From NCBI RefSeq assembly GCF_007004545.3, contig NZ_CP045503.2, positions 1,954,501-2,018,500 on the forward strand: DNA of 64,000 nucleotides. The letters are read 5' to 3'. This stretch comes from Shewanella eurypsychrophilus (GTDB lineage: Bacteria; Pseudomonadota; Gammaproteobacteria; Enterobacterales; Shewanellaceae). The notes under the pieces were generated by a model. That model was not told the DNA's origin. It did not search any database and saw only the letters and a program-made list of their open reading frames with translations. Of this stretch, positions 26,336 to 36,604 are shown piece by piece (within the stretch, counting starts at the first letter, position 1; every line of letters starts with the position of its first letter). The position numbers and the translations under genes were made by a program.

Positions 26336-27044
26336 AGCCATTGTCTACCTTACACTTTTATTATTATTTAATGTGCAAGGTGTTAACAGCATGGGGCTGC
26401 GATCCTTTGTAGCCTTACCGGTTGATAAGAGTGGCTATGTAGTACGGTTTTCATATGAAGGCTCAGTTGATGGCGGCAGAGATACTTTTATTACCAGTGC
26501 AGCCTATGGACTGAGTCGCAATAACGCCTTACTTATTGGCATTCCTTACACGCTATCTTCGACAGACGGATCGGGTGTCGGCGATCTATCGGCTATTTAT
26601 CGCCTCACAGTGCTACAAGATGATTTCTATGCCGGTACTTCCAGATTGGCATTATTAGCTGGGGCCCTTGTGCCAGGAACGAATGCTCGAGATCCGGCTG
26701 TACAAGCTGGCTTTGTTTATACACATTTTAAAAACAGGCATGAATTTGATATTGATCTTCTTTATCAAGCGGGCGTAGCACAACGCCCCGATAGTGGACG
26801 GTATGATATCTCTTGGCAGTATCGACTCTCTCCTTCTGCGAGACCAGATTGGGGGATTGTGTCCGAGTTAAATCTTGTCACTGAACTTAATGGAAGGTGG
26901 AATGAAGTCGATAAATTGACCCATCAGCTCACTCTTGGGCTTCAATGGGTTAACCCAAGATGGGTGATAGAGGGTGGTTTTATTCAAAATATCAGTAATA
27001 ACAACAACTCCACTATAATTTTAAGCACACGATTTCATTTTTAA
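26310..27044 (+). CDS. Outer-membrane beta-barrel protein of the metal operon, unknown function
   Basis: From the ATG at 26310 (overlapping the MerP-like gene by 26 nt) the product has 244 residues. A signal peptide (YLTLLLLFNVQGVNS) precedes a mature part of alternating hydrophobic strands with Gly and aromatic residues, ending in STIILSTRFHF, a terminal Phe typical of barrels. It resembles transporter-type barrels of the phenol-degradation MetA-like kind in general layout only. Its place as last gene of the MerR-controlled operon suggests a role in metal or organometal passage, which is inference. Confidence 0.65.
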   Translation: MKYLKYRVKAIVYLTLLLLFNVQGVNSMGLRSFVALPVDKSGYVVRFSYEGSVDGGRDTFITSAAYGLSRNNALLIGIPYTLSSTDGSGVGDLSAIYRLTVLQDDFYAGTSRLALLAGALVPGTNARDPAVQAGFVYTHFKNRHEFDIDLLYQAGVAQRPDSGRYDISWQYRLSPSARPDWGIVSELNLVTELNGRWNEVDKLTHQLTLGLQWVNPRWVIEGGFIQNISNNNNSTIILSTRFHF

Positions 27045-27174
27045 TCATTGTTACTTCTGATATTTGGGCTTGTATCGCTGTGTAGCAATTGCTAATAATT
27101 TTCGTAAACCATATTCATTAGCAAACGATACGGGTACCATCCCCCCATAAAATGCCTAACAACAAGTTGTAACC

Positions 27175-29466
27175 ATGGATCCAAAGATTGAATTATTAGC
27201 CCCTGGCGGTGATGTTGATGCGATTAAAGCGGCAATTGTTGCCGGAGCCGATGCTGTTTATTGTGGCTTAGATACCTTCAATGCTCGCAACCGCGCCGCT
27301 AATATCTCCTTTGAGGAACTGGTTGGCATCATTCGTTTAGCACACCAGTATCAATGTAAGATTTTTCTGACACTGAATATCGTGATCTTAGAAAATGAGT
27401 TTAAGTCGCTGGCAAAGCTACTTAGCAAGTTGGTTAACACCACTTTAGATGGCGTGATAGTGCAAGATATTGGCATGTTCTATCTGCTCAAAAAGCATTT
27501 TCCAACTTTAGATATCCACGCATCGACTCAGCTAACGACCCATAACATTGGTCAAATTCCATTTTTAAAGAAGCTAGGCGCCTCACGGGTCAATTTATCG
27601 AGAGAGCTCAATCTACGCGAGATAACCGCAGTCACTGCGGCTGGACTTGAACACGATGTCACTACTGAAGTGTTTGTTCACGGCTCCCTTTGTATTGCGT
27701 TCTCAGGGTTATGCTATTCCACCTCAGCCAGTGTCGGTAACTCGGGTAACCGCGGTCGTTGTAGCCAAGCTTGCCGAGAAGAGTATGAAACCACCGAGTC
27801 AGGTCATAATTTTCCGCTCAATATTAAAGACAACTCGGCTTTTTTCGACCTGCCGGCATTAATCGAAGCTGGCGTACATTCGTTTAAAGTAGAAGGTCGC
27901 ATTAAGGGCGCAAGTTACGTCCATACTGTGATAGACAGCTTTCGAAAACAGATTGATGGCTTTCTAGCAACTGGAGAGTTACTTGAAGATGGCGAGCGTC
28001 TCTATAAAGTCTTCAACCGCGATCTAACTAACTCCTTTTTAAAGGGTGACTTAAATCAGTCGATGTTTATCGATAACCCCCGTGATAACTCGAAAAATCA
28101 CCTAAAAGATAAACTCACTGATAATGGCTCACGGTCAATTTCGGTGGTACAAATTCATGATGCGGAGCAAGCATTACAGGTAGAAAAGAGCCAAATTCAA
28201 GCGACGGTCAATGACAAAATTAAGCACTTAAGCATTGATAAACTGCCGCTGACATTGGCTTTCTCGGGTCAAGTTGGCGAGCCACTATCTATTAGTGTTA
28301 GCACCCACGATTTTATTATTGGTCAAACCCAGTTAGTCGATAAAACCTTTACCGTGCATTCTCGTAGTTTACTGACTCACAGTGACGAAGCTAGCATTGA
28401 TAGCAGTGCAATTGAGAAACGCTTCAAGAGTTTACATAACGCTGAGTTCGACCTTCAGTCACTCATCACCGACGATTTAGCGGCAGGTTTGAGCATCCCC
28501 TTTAAAGAGCTCACCACCTTAAAGAAACAGGTATTATTGCAGCTTAACCATGGCACAGTCGTATTACCCGCCGTTGAACTGCCTAAGCTGGTTAAACATC
28601 AAAAAATACAAGATGAGACTCCTAAGTTGTCTATTTTAATCTGTGATGAGGCCGATATTGCCCTTGCTGATACCACAGATGCAGACATTTACTTTAAGTT
28701 GCCCGATGCTTATAAGCGCGGCTGCACCCAATATGTGGATTTTTTCAAACAGAACCCACGACTCATCCCTTGGTTTCCATCAGTGCTAATTGGTAAAGAT
28801 TTTGATGCAGCGCTGAATATTCTAGAGCAGGTACAACCTGCACTGATTGTCACCAACAATACAGGTATCGCCAATCGCGCCTTTGAACTTGGTATTAAAT
28901 GGATTGCGGGTCCGTTTTTAAACACCACTAACTCTTATGCATTACTCGCAATGCAAGAGCAGTTTGATTGCCACGGCGCCTTTATTTCTAACGAAATCAA
29001 TCAGCAGCAAATTAAACATATTGCCCGCCCAGCTAACTTTAAGATGATGTATAGCATCTATCATCCGATTTTACTTATGGCGAGCAGACAGTGTTTTTTC
29101 CAGCAGAGTGTGGGCTGTGAAAAGCCGCGTATCGATAATGGCTGTATGCTCTCTTGCGATAAATCGACCAGTATCACCAACCTTAAGGGTGATGAGTTTG
29201 CTATTGATAAGCAAAAAGCGGGTTACCCCAGTATTTATAATCAAGACCAATTCTTAAACAGTGAGATCATAGACGATCTCGCTCATCTATTTGATGGTTT
29301 TATGATTGATTTAACCAATATTGGCGCCGGAGATAAGCCATCACCTGACAAGGTCCAGCTGATCAAGCAGTTTGAGCAACTCCTGAGTGGGCAAACTAGT
29401 GCGGCAAAAACGCTTGAGGATATGGTGCCACAATCGACGGTATTGCAATACCACAATGGGCTGTAA
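27175..29466 (+). CDS. U32-family peptidase / RlhA-like protein
   Basis: The 763 residues start with the U32 TIM-barrel sequence IELLAPGGDVDAIKAAIVAGADAVYCGL. They continue with VFVHGSLCIAFSGLCYSTSASVGNS and GNRGRCSQACREEY, which hold Cys residues that in relatives coordinate an Fe-S cluster, and FKVEGRIKGASYV. RlhA, the E. coli relative (653 aa), hydroxylates C2501 of 23S rRNA, and other members act in prephenate-dependent tRNA hydroxylation or ubiquinone synthesis. This protein is longer and has a second Cys-rich module near residues 635-665 (CEKPRIDNGCMLSC). I do not assign a precise substrate. Confidence 0.8.
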   Translation: MDPKIELLAPGGDVDAIKAAIVAGADAVYCGLDTFNARNRAANISFEELVGIIRLAHQYQCKIFLTLNIVILENEFKSLAKLLSKLVNTTLDGVIVQDIGMFYLLKKHFPTLDIHASTQLTTHNIGQIPFLKKLGASRVNLSRELNLREITAVTAAGLEHDVTTEVFVHGSLCIAFSGLCYSTSASVGNSGNRGRCSQACREEYETTESGHNFPLNIKDNSAFFDLPALIEAGVHSFKVEGRIKGASYVHTVIDSFRKQIDGFLATGELLEDGERLYKVFNRDLTNSFLKGDLNQSMFIDNPRDNSKNHLKDKLTDNGSRSISVVQIHDAEQALQVEKSQIQATVNDKIKHLSIDKLPLTLAFSGQVGEPLSISVSTHDFIIGQTQLVDKTFTVHSRSLLTHSDEASIDSSAIEKRFKSLHNAEFDLQSLITDDLAAGLSIPFKELTTLKKQVLLQLNHGTVVLPAVELPKLVKHQKIQDETPKLSILICDEADIALADTTDADIYFKLPDAYKRGCTQYVDFFKQNPRLIPWFPSVLIGKDFDAALNILEQVQPALIVTNNTGIANRAFELGIKWIAGPFLNTTNSYALLAMQEQFDCHGAFISNEINQQQIKHIARPANFKMMYSIYHPILLMASRQCFFQQSVGCEKPRIDNGCMLSCDKSTSITNLKGDEFAIDKQKAGYPSIYNQDQFLNSEIIDDLAHLFDGFMIDLTNIGAGDKPSPDKVQLIKQFEQLLSGQTSAAKTLEDMVPQSTVLQYHNGL

Positions 29467-30106
29467 CTTGTGAGATAACAAGTTCCTTAAATATCCTTTG
29501 AGTTGGGTTCATTAGGCGGGTTTAGTATTTATTGAGTCTGCTATGAACCATAGCTGCGTTGTTATCTAGGGTCTGTCCAGCGAGGAGTTTACTTGGCGAA
29601 TAGCAAGTTTCAAATATCTTTCTTGAGTTGGTTTTCATTTCACTGTTTTGGTACTTGATTAGTTTGCTTAGTACCAAAGTTTCATTAGTGTTAATTGCCT
29701 GCAGCAAGCTGACATGAAGACACTTCAGTGGGTCGCTGCAAGTACAGTCTCTGTAAGCTCTACTAAAACATCCATGTTTTGGAAGCCCACTGCCGTATCT
29801 ACATCAGGTTATTAATTTCTTTGATATAAGCTTACTGGTATTAGCTCGTTTCTGGACAAGAAAAACAAAGAAAAACATAGCCACCCATTTTATTTACCTT
29901 CGTTTATCGCTTGATGAGATTTTAGGCGGGAAGTGTCAAAACTGAGATGTCTGTAGGTAAATATGTCTAAGAGGTGAGTAATGTTACTGCAAATATACAA
30001 AAAATATAGTTATTCACCGAGATTCAGGCACTATCAAGTACCGAAATTTCTATTCGGTCTGATATTTATCTTAAGTTGTCCCGTTCATTAAGTCCTTATC
30101 GGTTTG
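29467..30106. other. 640-bp region without a credible gene
   Basis: I see no coding frame with a ribosome-binding site. Two imperfect ~37-bp direct copies lie at about 29478-29514 and 29604-29641 (sharing TTGAGTTGG and TTTCA-type ends). The left 15-bp inverted repeat of the transposase-bearing element starts at 29874. The part 29730-29790 has the look of a dispersed Shewanella intergenic repeat, which I cannot confirm without a genome search. Confidence 0.5.
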
Positions 30107-31165
30107 TTAGCTGCTACTGAGCCATCTCTGGCAATTAGCTGCCCCTTGTCTACGTTTTCGCTCTAAGTGCTCGCAATAGACACCTAACTCTTGAACTGTA
30201 CCGACAGGGCCTTTAAATAAGCGACTAAATTCGGTGGTGAGTTTCAGCCAATTTTCCTGAGGGATATTGAGTCTATTGAGTATTTTTTGTGAATCTGGGC
30301 TAATAGCGCCTCGTTTATCGGCTCTGATTATTCGTCCTGTTTCATCAACCAGCTGTAGGTAATCTTTAGCGCTGAACATGAGTCCTTTAACCATCTCTTT
30401 TTGCTCATTGCCTACAAAGGATAAAAGTGCTTGGGGTTGCTCTCCCTTTATTGCTGCTTTGATGCGTTTTTGAATACTGGTGAAACCTGAGGTTTCAGGG
30501 GCGTTAGCGACCTTAGCTCGAATCGGGTTGAGGTCGACATAAGCCATACAAGCCAGAACTGCTGCTTCATCCAATAAAGCTTGGGATTTGAAACGCCCCT
30601 CCCAAAACCTTCCAGTACATCCATCCTCTTTATTCGCTTTTCTGGCAATCGGTTCATTCAATGCACGCATAAACCAACTGATGTCACTAAGTCGACTTCG
30701 ATATTGAGCAATCGAATGTTTTAGATCTGCAACCTCACAGCTTTCAATCACCTCTCCTTGAGCAAATTTCTGAGTAATATCAGACCCTTTAAACAGTTGA
30801 TGCCAGTGCTCTACTACCTCTCTATCTGTCCATGAATTGGCTTCAAAAATGTCGACTCTCAATACCAAGTGCAGATGGTTAGACATCACAGCATATGCGG
30901 CGACATCTATCGCAAACACTTCGGCTAACTCAAGAATTCTTGATTCAACCCAGTCTCGGCGGTGCTCATATGACTTCCCGGTATATTTGTCGACTCCCGT
31001 AAGCCATGCGAAGCGAATACATTTCGACATGCAGTGGTAAAACGGAGTGTCTTCGATACTGACTAATGTGCTTCTGGGTCTAGCCATAACAACCTCAATG
31101 CAAGTGTGACTATTTAAGTTTAGTCGCAGCTCAATAAAGCGGCAGGAATTATGGGTGGCTATGTT
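29874..31165. mobile_element. IS200-like/RAYT element bracketed by 15-bp inverted repeats
   Basis: AACATAGCCACCCAT at 29874-29888 is the exact reverse complement of ATGGGTGGCTATGTT at 31151-31165. The Y1 transposase gene lies between them, 218 bp from the left copy and 63 bp from the right copy. No target-site duplication is evident. This fits a RAYT (REP-associated tyrosine transposase) with its cognate palindromic sequences rather than a classical IS. Confidence 0.6.
30107..31087 (-). CDS. Y1 (IS200-like / REP-associated) transposase
   Basis: The 326 residues have the HUH site AVMSNHLHLVLRV (HLH; two metal-binding His). The downstream segment contains GRFWEGRFKSQALLDEAAVLACMAYVDLNPIRA, characteristic of the TnpA-REP/RAYT group, where a single Tyr cleaves single-stranded DNA. 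The long C-terminal part (residues 200-326) is seen in the longer Shewanella/Vibrio members. The ORF is intact. It starts MARPRSTLVSIEDTPFYHCM. Confidence 0.88.
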   Translation of the reverse strand: MARPRSTLVSIEDTPFYHCMSKCIRFAWLTGVDKYTGKSYEHRRDWVESRILELAEVFAIDVAAYAVMSNHLHLVLRVDIFEANSWTDREVVEHWHQLFKGSDITQKFAQGEVIESCEVADLKHSIAQYRSRLSDISWFMRALNEPIARKANKEDGCTGRFWEGRFKSQALLDEAAVLACMAYVDLNPIRAKVANAPETSGFTSIQKRIKAAIKGEQPQALLSFVGNEQKEMVKGLMFSAKDYLQLVDETGRIIRADKRGAISPDSQKILNRLNIPQENWLKLTTEFSRLFKGPVGTVQELGVYCEHLERKRRQGAANCQRWLSSS

Positions 31166-31364
31166 AAAGGGGAGGCGCTAGATGACAAAGAAGATACGAG
31201 CTTCATCAATCTACGACATATATTCAACCTACCCAATACCAAAACAGCCAAATAAAACTCAGGCTACAACAAAGGCAAAAAAGTAACCGGCTTCATTCTC
31301 AAGTTGCTGCCATCTTGGTAGAATACGCCAACTACCGCATTCAGCTCACTTTTTGGAAACCAAA

Positions 31365-32528
31365 ATGAAGATCCTTGCCGATGAAAACATGCCTTATGTC
31401 CAACAGCTATTTGGTGATTTAGGTACGATTGAAACTGTTAATGGTAGGGAGCTGACGCCAGAGCAGGCACAAGATGCCGATGTGCTCTTGGTTCGTTCAG
31501 TGACTCAGGTTAATGCGTCTTTGTTGTCACTTAATAAAAAGATTAAATTTGTCGGCAGTGCCACTATAGGCACAGATCATATTGATACTGATTACCTTGC
31601 GAGCCGTGATATTCCTTTTAGCAACGCACCGGGTTGTAATGCCACTGCGGTTGGGGAGTTTGTCTTTATCGCTATGCTGGAACTGGCGAATAGATTTGAT
31701 GACAGCTTAAAAAGCAAAACCGTAGGTATCGTTGGGGCTGGTAACACTGGTTCTGCGGTGGCTAAGTGTCTTGCAGCCTATGGTGTGAATGTTTTACTGC
31801 ATGATCCTGTCATTGCAGATAGCGATCCACGTGACTTTGTTAGTTTAGATGAATTGATACATCGCTGTGATGTGATTAGCCTGCATGTGCCTATTACAAA
31901 AACAGGTGAGCATAAAACCTGGTACCTGTTTGATGAAGCCAGACTCAACAGTTTAAAGCCTGATACCTGGTTGCTCAATTGCTGCCGCGGAGAAGTGATT
32001 GATAACCGCGCCTTGATAAAAGTGAAGCAACAGCGTTCAGATATAAAAGTGGTGCTCGATGTCTGGGAAGGCGAGCCCAACCCTATGCTTGAACTTGTTC
32101 CTTATGTTGAATTGGCAACACCTCATATCGCAGGCTACAGTTTGGAAGGAAAAGCGCGCGGAACCTACATGCTGTATATGAAACTGATGCAGGTGCTTGG
32201 ACAGGAAGCCGACAAGTCGATGACTTCGTTATTGCCTTCACTGTGGAGCGAGCAATTGAGTATCGAAAGCGTCCCCAGTGAAAAATCCCTGTTACAATTG
32301 TCCCGCTTTATTTATGACCTGCGGGATGATGATGAACAATTTAGAGCCATGATTCTCATTAATTCATCAAAAAACAAGCGAGTTAATTGCGCTAATAACA
32401 ATGGGTTTGACCTTATGAGAAAAAATCACAAGCATAGACGTGAATTTAGTGCCTTAAGGGTAGTAAGTACGGGGCAATCTGATGTAAATTGGTTGTCCAA
32501 TTTAGGTTTTTCAGGAATCGGTCAGTAA
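31365..32528 (+). CDS. pdxB: 4-phosphoerythronate dehydrogenase PdxB
   Basis: PdxB is the second enzyme of the DXP-dependent pyridoxal phosphate pathway, oxidising 4-phospho-D-erythronate. The 387 residues start [20 protein letters not shown]. The Rossmann motif is [17 protein letters not shown], the D-2-hydroxyacid dehydrogenase signature is [15 protein letters not shown], and the catalytic His is in [17 protein letters not shown]. The C-terminal DUF3410-type dimerisation domain is present. It ends 2 bp before asd, so the two are an operon. Confidence 0.95.
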   Translation: MKILADENMPYVQQLFGDLGTIETVNGRELTPEQAQDADVLLVRSVTQVNASLLSLNKKIKFVGSATIGTDHIDTDYLASRDIPFSNAPGCNATAVGEFVFIAMLELANRFDDSLKSKTVGIVGAGNTGSAVAKCLAAYGVNVLLHDPVIADSDPRDFVSLDELIHRCDVISLHVPITKTGEHKTWYLFDEARLNSLKPDTWLLNCCRGEVIDNRALIKVKQQRSDIKVVLDVWEGEPNPMLELVPYVELATPHIAGYSLEGKARGTYMLYMKLMQVLGQEADKSMTSLLPSLWSEQLSIESVPSEKSLLQLSRFIYDLRDDDEQFRAMILINSSKNKRVNCANNNGFDLMRKNHKHRREFSALRVVSTGQSDVNWLSNLGFSGIGQ

Positions 32529-32530
32529 TT

Positions 32531-33547
32531 ATGTCGCAAGAATTTAATGTTGTCGTATTAGGTGCGTCGGGTGCAGTGGGTCAAACAATGATAGAGATCC
32601 TCGAAGAGCGCAAATTCCCTATTGCAAATTTATACCCTCTAGCCAGTAGCCGTAGTGCGGGCGATACGGTCAGCTTTCACGGTAAACAGGTAGAAATTCT
32701 TGACGTAGATGACTTCGATTGGTCTCAAGCGCAGATAGGATTCTTCTCTGCCGGTGGTGATGTTTCTGAAAAGTGGGCGCCTATAGCTGCTGAAAATGGT
32801 TGTGTGGTTATTGATAACACTTCGCATTTTAGATATGACATCGATATCCCCCTTGTTATACCAGAAGTGAATCCGGAAGCCATTGCTGATTTCCGTAATC
32901 GTAATATCATTGCTAACCCTAACTGTTCAACGATTCAAATGTTGGTAGCACTCAAGCCTATTTATGATGCGTTTGGTATTTCACGTATTAACGTGGCGAC
33001 GTACCAGTCAGTATCTGGTTCAGGTAAGCAAGCGATTGAAGAGCTTGCGGGTCAATGTTCAAAATTGCTCCAGGGTCTTCCTGTCGAGCCAAAAGCCTAT
33101 TCAAAACAGATAGCCTTTAATGTGTTACCTCAAATCGATAAGTTTATGGATAACGGTTACACCAAAGAAGAGATGAAGATGGTCTGGGAAACTCAGAAAA
33201 TCTTCGGTGATGACAATATCGTGGTTAATCCTACTGCAGTGCGTGTACCTGTGTTTCATGGTCACTCAGAAGCAATTCATCTGGAAACGATCCAGCCCGT
33301 AGAAGCTGAAGATGTTAAGGCTGTGTTGCGTGATGCGCCGGGTGTTGAACTTTTTGAATCAAATGAAGAGTTCCCTACAGTTGTTACTGACGCGGCGGGA
33401 ACAGATCCTGTTTATGTGGGTCGTGTTCGTAAAGATATCTCACATTCTCATGGAATAAACCTATGGGTTGTCTCTGATAATATTAGAAAAGGTGCGGCCT
33501 TGAACAGCGTTCAAATCGCAGAAGTGCTGATAAGAGATTATTATTAA
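32531..33547 (+). CDS. asd: Aspartate-semialdehyde dehydrogenase
   Basis: Asd reduces aspartyl phosphate to the semialdehyde for Lys, Thr, Met and diaminopimelate synthesis. It has 338 residues from the ATG at 32531. The NADP motif is VVLGASGAVGQTMIEIL, the nucleophilic Cys is in IIANPNCSTIQM, and the His/Arg active-site region is RVPVFHGHSEAIHLE. This is the ~338-residue form seen in Vibrio, Shewanella and Gram-positives rather than the 367-residue E. coli form. In E. coli a related protein, Usg, occupies the same place after pdxB; the Cys here argues for an active enzyme. Confidence 0.92.
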   Translation: MSQEFNVVVLGASGAVGQTMIEILEERKFPIANLYPLASSRSAGDTVSFHGKQVEILDVDDFDWSQAQIGFFSAGGDVSEKWAPIAAENGCVVIDNTSHFRYDIDIPLVIPEVNPEAIADFRNRNIIANPNCSTIQMLVALKPIYDAFGISRINVATYQSVSGSGKQAIEELAGQCSKLLQGLPVEPKAYSKQIAFNVLPQIDKFMDNGYTKEEMKMVWETQKIFGDDNIVVNPTAVRVPVFHGHSEAIHLETIQPVEAEDVKAVLRDAPGVELFESNEEFPTVVTDAAGTDPVYVGRVRKDISHSHGINLWVVSDNIRKGAALNSVQIAEVLIRDYY

Positions 33548-33587
33548 TCTTAGTCTTTCAAAGCTGAAATAGAGCTAAATTGATGAA

Positions 33588-33616
33588 AAAGCCTGCAATA
33601 TGCAGGCTTTTTTTGT
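33588..33616 (+). terminator. Rho-independent terminator after asd
   Basis: Stem AAAGCCTGCA / TGCAGGCTTT with an ATA loop and a T-run. Confidence 0.88.
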
Positions 33617-33748
33617 TTTAGCAGTTGTTTTTGAATTGTGAACAGTAGCAGACCTTTGATTTCTGGTTTATAGTAATCTCAATAAATACAATTGCCTAAA
33701 GCTATGCTGTTTAAAGGCAGCACCACTGCGCTTGAAAGGGAATAATTG

Positions 33749-36556
33749 ATGAACTTTCGCACTTCATATCTTGTCGGTCTGATGGCCTCAGCTCTACTCG
33801 TTTTTACTGTTAGTCCTTTTGAACAAACAGCTTTTGCCGCTGAGCCACTAAAAATCACTGGCCCTGATGGCGAGGTTAGACAGACAAATCGTCAATACGG
33901 TCCGACTCAATCGTCCGATACTTTTTGGAGCATAGCTCAAAAAGTACGCCCCGATAGCGGTGTTAGCATCTATCAGGTGATGGCGGCTATATATGACGCT
34001 AACCCTCATGCTTTCTCAAATGCTAACTTTAATAGCTTAGAGAAAGGCATGATATTGCTTATCCCTTCTAAGGAATTAATGCTAGCCATTCCTCAAAGCA
34101 TGGCTAAAGCGCGTGCAGAGAGAGATGATAAAGGTTGGAAGAAAGCGACGCAGCCAAAGGTTGAGGCAAGGGTAGAAGCGACGACGCCAGTAAGGCCTGT
34201 TACCTTACCTATCACTGCTGCAGAGGCAGAAGTAGCAAAGCCTACTGTTCAAACCGATGGACTTGCTGAATTAACCGCTAAACTTGAAACCGCAGAGGCA
34301 AAAAATTTACAGCTGACTGATGAATTGGGCAGAGCGCAAGATCAGTTGGATGTAGGAAATTCAGATACAGACAGCCTCAAAGGCAAAATTGACGAGTTGA
34401 ATGAGCAGGTCGCGCTGCTAGAAGAGCAGCTTCAAGCCAGTAAGCTGCAAGGTGCAGGGCTTAGCGAAGAAGTGAAGGCTTTGCAAGAACAGATAAATGC
34501 ATTGCAGACAGTTGAGCCTGAACAGGAGCCAGATCTGTGGCGTAACTTCATGAGCAACCCAATGATGCTGGTTGCAGCTATTTCAATTCCAGCTTTATTA
34601 GTACTGGGTCTCTTGTGGCTATTCTTGAGACGACGTCGTGATGATGGATCTTCCGATCCCGCAGAGAAAGAAACAGAAGATACGCCGAGCAGTGCCCCCG
34701 CAGCAGCGGGCATAGATGCCACTGCAGAAGATACTGTGTCTGCTGAAGAAGTGGAAGCGATTCACCTCGATACTGAAGGGGAAGATTCCATCGACTCTCT
34801 CATGAGCATAGATACGGCAGATCTGCAGCCTGAAATCGATATGAGCAGTGATGAGCAAGTTGATTTAGAGTCAGAGATGTTTGTTGATCCGGGTGAAACT
34901 CCAAGTGAGGAGGAACCTGTCGAAGAGGAAGGCCAATCCCTTGATGACCTTTGGGCTGAGGCCATGGGTGAGCAAGATGATGAGGAACCTAAAACGGCGG
35001 ATGAAGATGATTTAGATTCTCTGCTAGCAGGTTTTGATGAGCCAGCAGCAGATGAACCTGCAGTAGATGAAAATGTAGTTGAAGATGCTGTTGAGCTAAG
35101 CACGCCAGAAGATGTCAGTGAACTTGTTTCTGAAGATGACCTAGATTCATTATTGGCTGGATTCGATGAACCGGCTCAGGCGGAAAACACTGAAGAAAAA
35201 AGTGTAGAACCTGCTAGTGATATCGTATCGGAAGACGATTTAGATTCACTGCTTGCTGGATTTGATGAATCACCGCAGGCGGAAGGCAGTGAAGAAGACA
35301 GTGTAGAAGCTAGCGTAGAAGAAATTGCAGAACCTGTTAGTGATACCGTATCGGAAGACGATTTAGATTCACTGCTTGCTGGATTCGATGAGTCACCGCA
35401 GGCGGAAGATAGTGAAAAAGAAAGCGCCGAACCAAGTGAAGATGCCGCAGATGTGGATGCTTTACTTGCAGAGTTAGATATGGTTTCAGATGCTGAGCCA
35501 GCGACAGCACCAACTGTAGAAAGTGCTGATGATAGTGATTTAGCAGATGCTATCTCAGCAGAGCTAGAGAGTGAAATCGACAGCTCTGAAGTTGAATCTG
35601 AGGAGGATTTAGATGCATTACTTGCAAGTTTCGATGAAGACAAGAGTTCGACTGAAGAGGTTAATGAACAGCAAGCTGATCTAACTGATGCGATTTCGGC
35701 TGAACTCGAAGGCGAGGTTACTGAAAGTGAAGGCAGCGAAGATGAACTTGATTCTCTTCTAGCTGAATTTGATATTACAGATTCAGGTATTGCTGAAACG
35801 CTTGATAAACCAGCAGCAGATGACGTCGATGCCCTGCTTTCTATAGACACAGGTGCAGATGAGTCGGGCAGTAAAGATGAAGCCTTAGATTCACTACTTG
35901 CCGATTTAGAGTCTGTGGACCCTGCTCAGGCTAAAGATCCGGTTGCTGTTAAAGGCTCTGGTGGGATGTTTGCGGATCTTAAGGGTGGCAAGAAAACAGA
36001 TGATAACAGTCTTGATTGGGACTCAAGTGCCGATATTCAAGAACCCGTTATTGCGCCATCGAGTAATGACGAACTGTTAGATCCTGTTTCTGAGCGAGCT
36101 TCAAAAGTCATGCAAGATAGCAGTGAGCTAAATTTAGCCCTCGAAGATGAAACCAAGCTGACCGTTGACGAAGCTATTGCTGCCTTAGATGTCGAAGAGT
36201 TGTCTAAGTCACCTGCAGTGGCCGTTAATGAACATGACCTCAGTACTTTCCAAAAAGATAACGGTTTTATCGATATCGATATGTTACTCAATGAGGCGGA
36301 TGAAGACGAAGTTGAAGCCGATCAATATAAAGAGTTAGATGTTGATATGGGCGAACTCGACGATTTGATGGGCAATGCAGCCATGGTGGATGTCGATGAC
36401 GAAGAAAACTCAGTCAATGCTAAACTCGACTTAGCAAGAGCCTATATTGAAATTGATGATCATGACAGTGCTAAAGCCTTGCTAAAAGAAGTACAAATTG
36501 ATGGTAATAACAGACAGCAAGATGAGGCTGATGGCTTAATTAAAACCTTAGATTAA
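33749..36556 (+). CDS. fimV: FimV/HubP-type polar landmark protein
   Basis: The protein has about 935 residues. A signal sequence (LVGLMASALLVFTVSPF) precedes a periplasmic part with the FimV/LysM region YGPTQSSDTFWSIAQKVRP (about residues 50-115). A coiled coil follows (about 170-255), then one membrane helix (LVAAISIPALLVLGLLWLFL, about 273-292), and a very acidic cytoplasmic part. That part contains four near-identical repeats of the SEDDLDSLLAGFDE type and many shorter relatives. The C-terminus has the FimV TPR-type ending AKLDLARAYIEIDDHDSAKALLKEV. HubP/FimV organises the cell pole (flagellum, chemosensory arrays, ParA-like ATPases). Position between asd and truA matches Shewanella and Vibrio. 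Confidence 0.93.
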   Translation: MNFRTSYLVGLMASALLVFTVSPFEQTAFAAEPLKITGPDGEVRQTNRQYGPTQSSDTFWSIAQKVRPDSGVSIYQVMAAIYDANPHAFSNANFNSLEKGMILLIPSKELMLAIPQSMAKARAERDDKGWKKATQPKVEARVEATTPVRPVTLPITAAEAEVAKPTVQTDGLAELTAKLETAEAKNLQLTDELGRAQDQLDVGNSDTDSLKGKIDELNEQVALLEEQLQASKLQGAGLSEEVKALQEQINALQTVEPEQEPDLWRNFMSNPMMLVAAISIPALLVLGLLWLFLRRRRDDGSSDPAEKETEDTPSSAPAAAGIDATAEDTVSAEEVEAIHLDTEGEDSIDSLMSIDTADLQPEIDMSSDEQVDLESEMFVDPGETPSEEEPVEEEGQSLDDLWAEAMGEQDDEEPKTADEDDLDSLLAGFDEPAADEPAVDENVVEDAVELSTPEDVSELVSEDDLDSLLAGFDEPAQAENTEEKSVEPASDIVSEDDLDSLLAGFDESPQAEGSEEDSVEASVEEIAEPVSDTVSEDDLDSLLAGFDESPQAEDSEKESAEPSEDAADVDALLAELDMVSDAEPATAPTVESADDSDLADAISAELESEIDSSEVESEEDLDALLASFDEDKSSTEEVNEQQADLTDAISAELEGEVTESEGSEDELDSLLAEFDITDSGIAETLDKPAADDVDALLSIDTGADESGSKDEALDSLLADLESVDPAQAKDPVAVKGSGGMFADLKGGKKTDDNSLDWDSSADIQEPVIAPSSNDELLDPVSERASKVMQDSSELNLALEDETKLTVDEAIAALDVEELSKSPAVAVNEHDLSTFQKDNGFIDIDMLLNEADEDEVEADQYKELDVDMGELDDLMGNAAMVDVDDEENSVNAKLDLARAYIEIDDHDSAKALLKEVQIDGNNRQQDEADGLIKTLD

Positions 36557-36575
36557 GTTTTGTCTTGTTTCGAAG

Positions 36576-36604
36576 AAAACGACGCTAACTGCGTCGTTTT
36601 TTTT
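36576..36604 (+). terminator. Rho-independent terminator after fimV
   Basis: Stem AAAACGACGC / GCGTCGTTTT with a 5-nt loop, then a T-run. Confidence 0.88.

Noticed and set aside
29522..29707. 61-residue ORF in the spacer after the U32 gene
   Set aside because: No ribosome-binding site and no recognisable protein character, and it overlaps degenerate direct repeats.
35176..35850. 224-residue Ser-rich ORF antisense to fimV
   Set aside because: It is a shadow of the acidic repeat region: Glu/Asp-rich codons read as Ser on the other strand.
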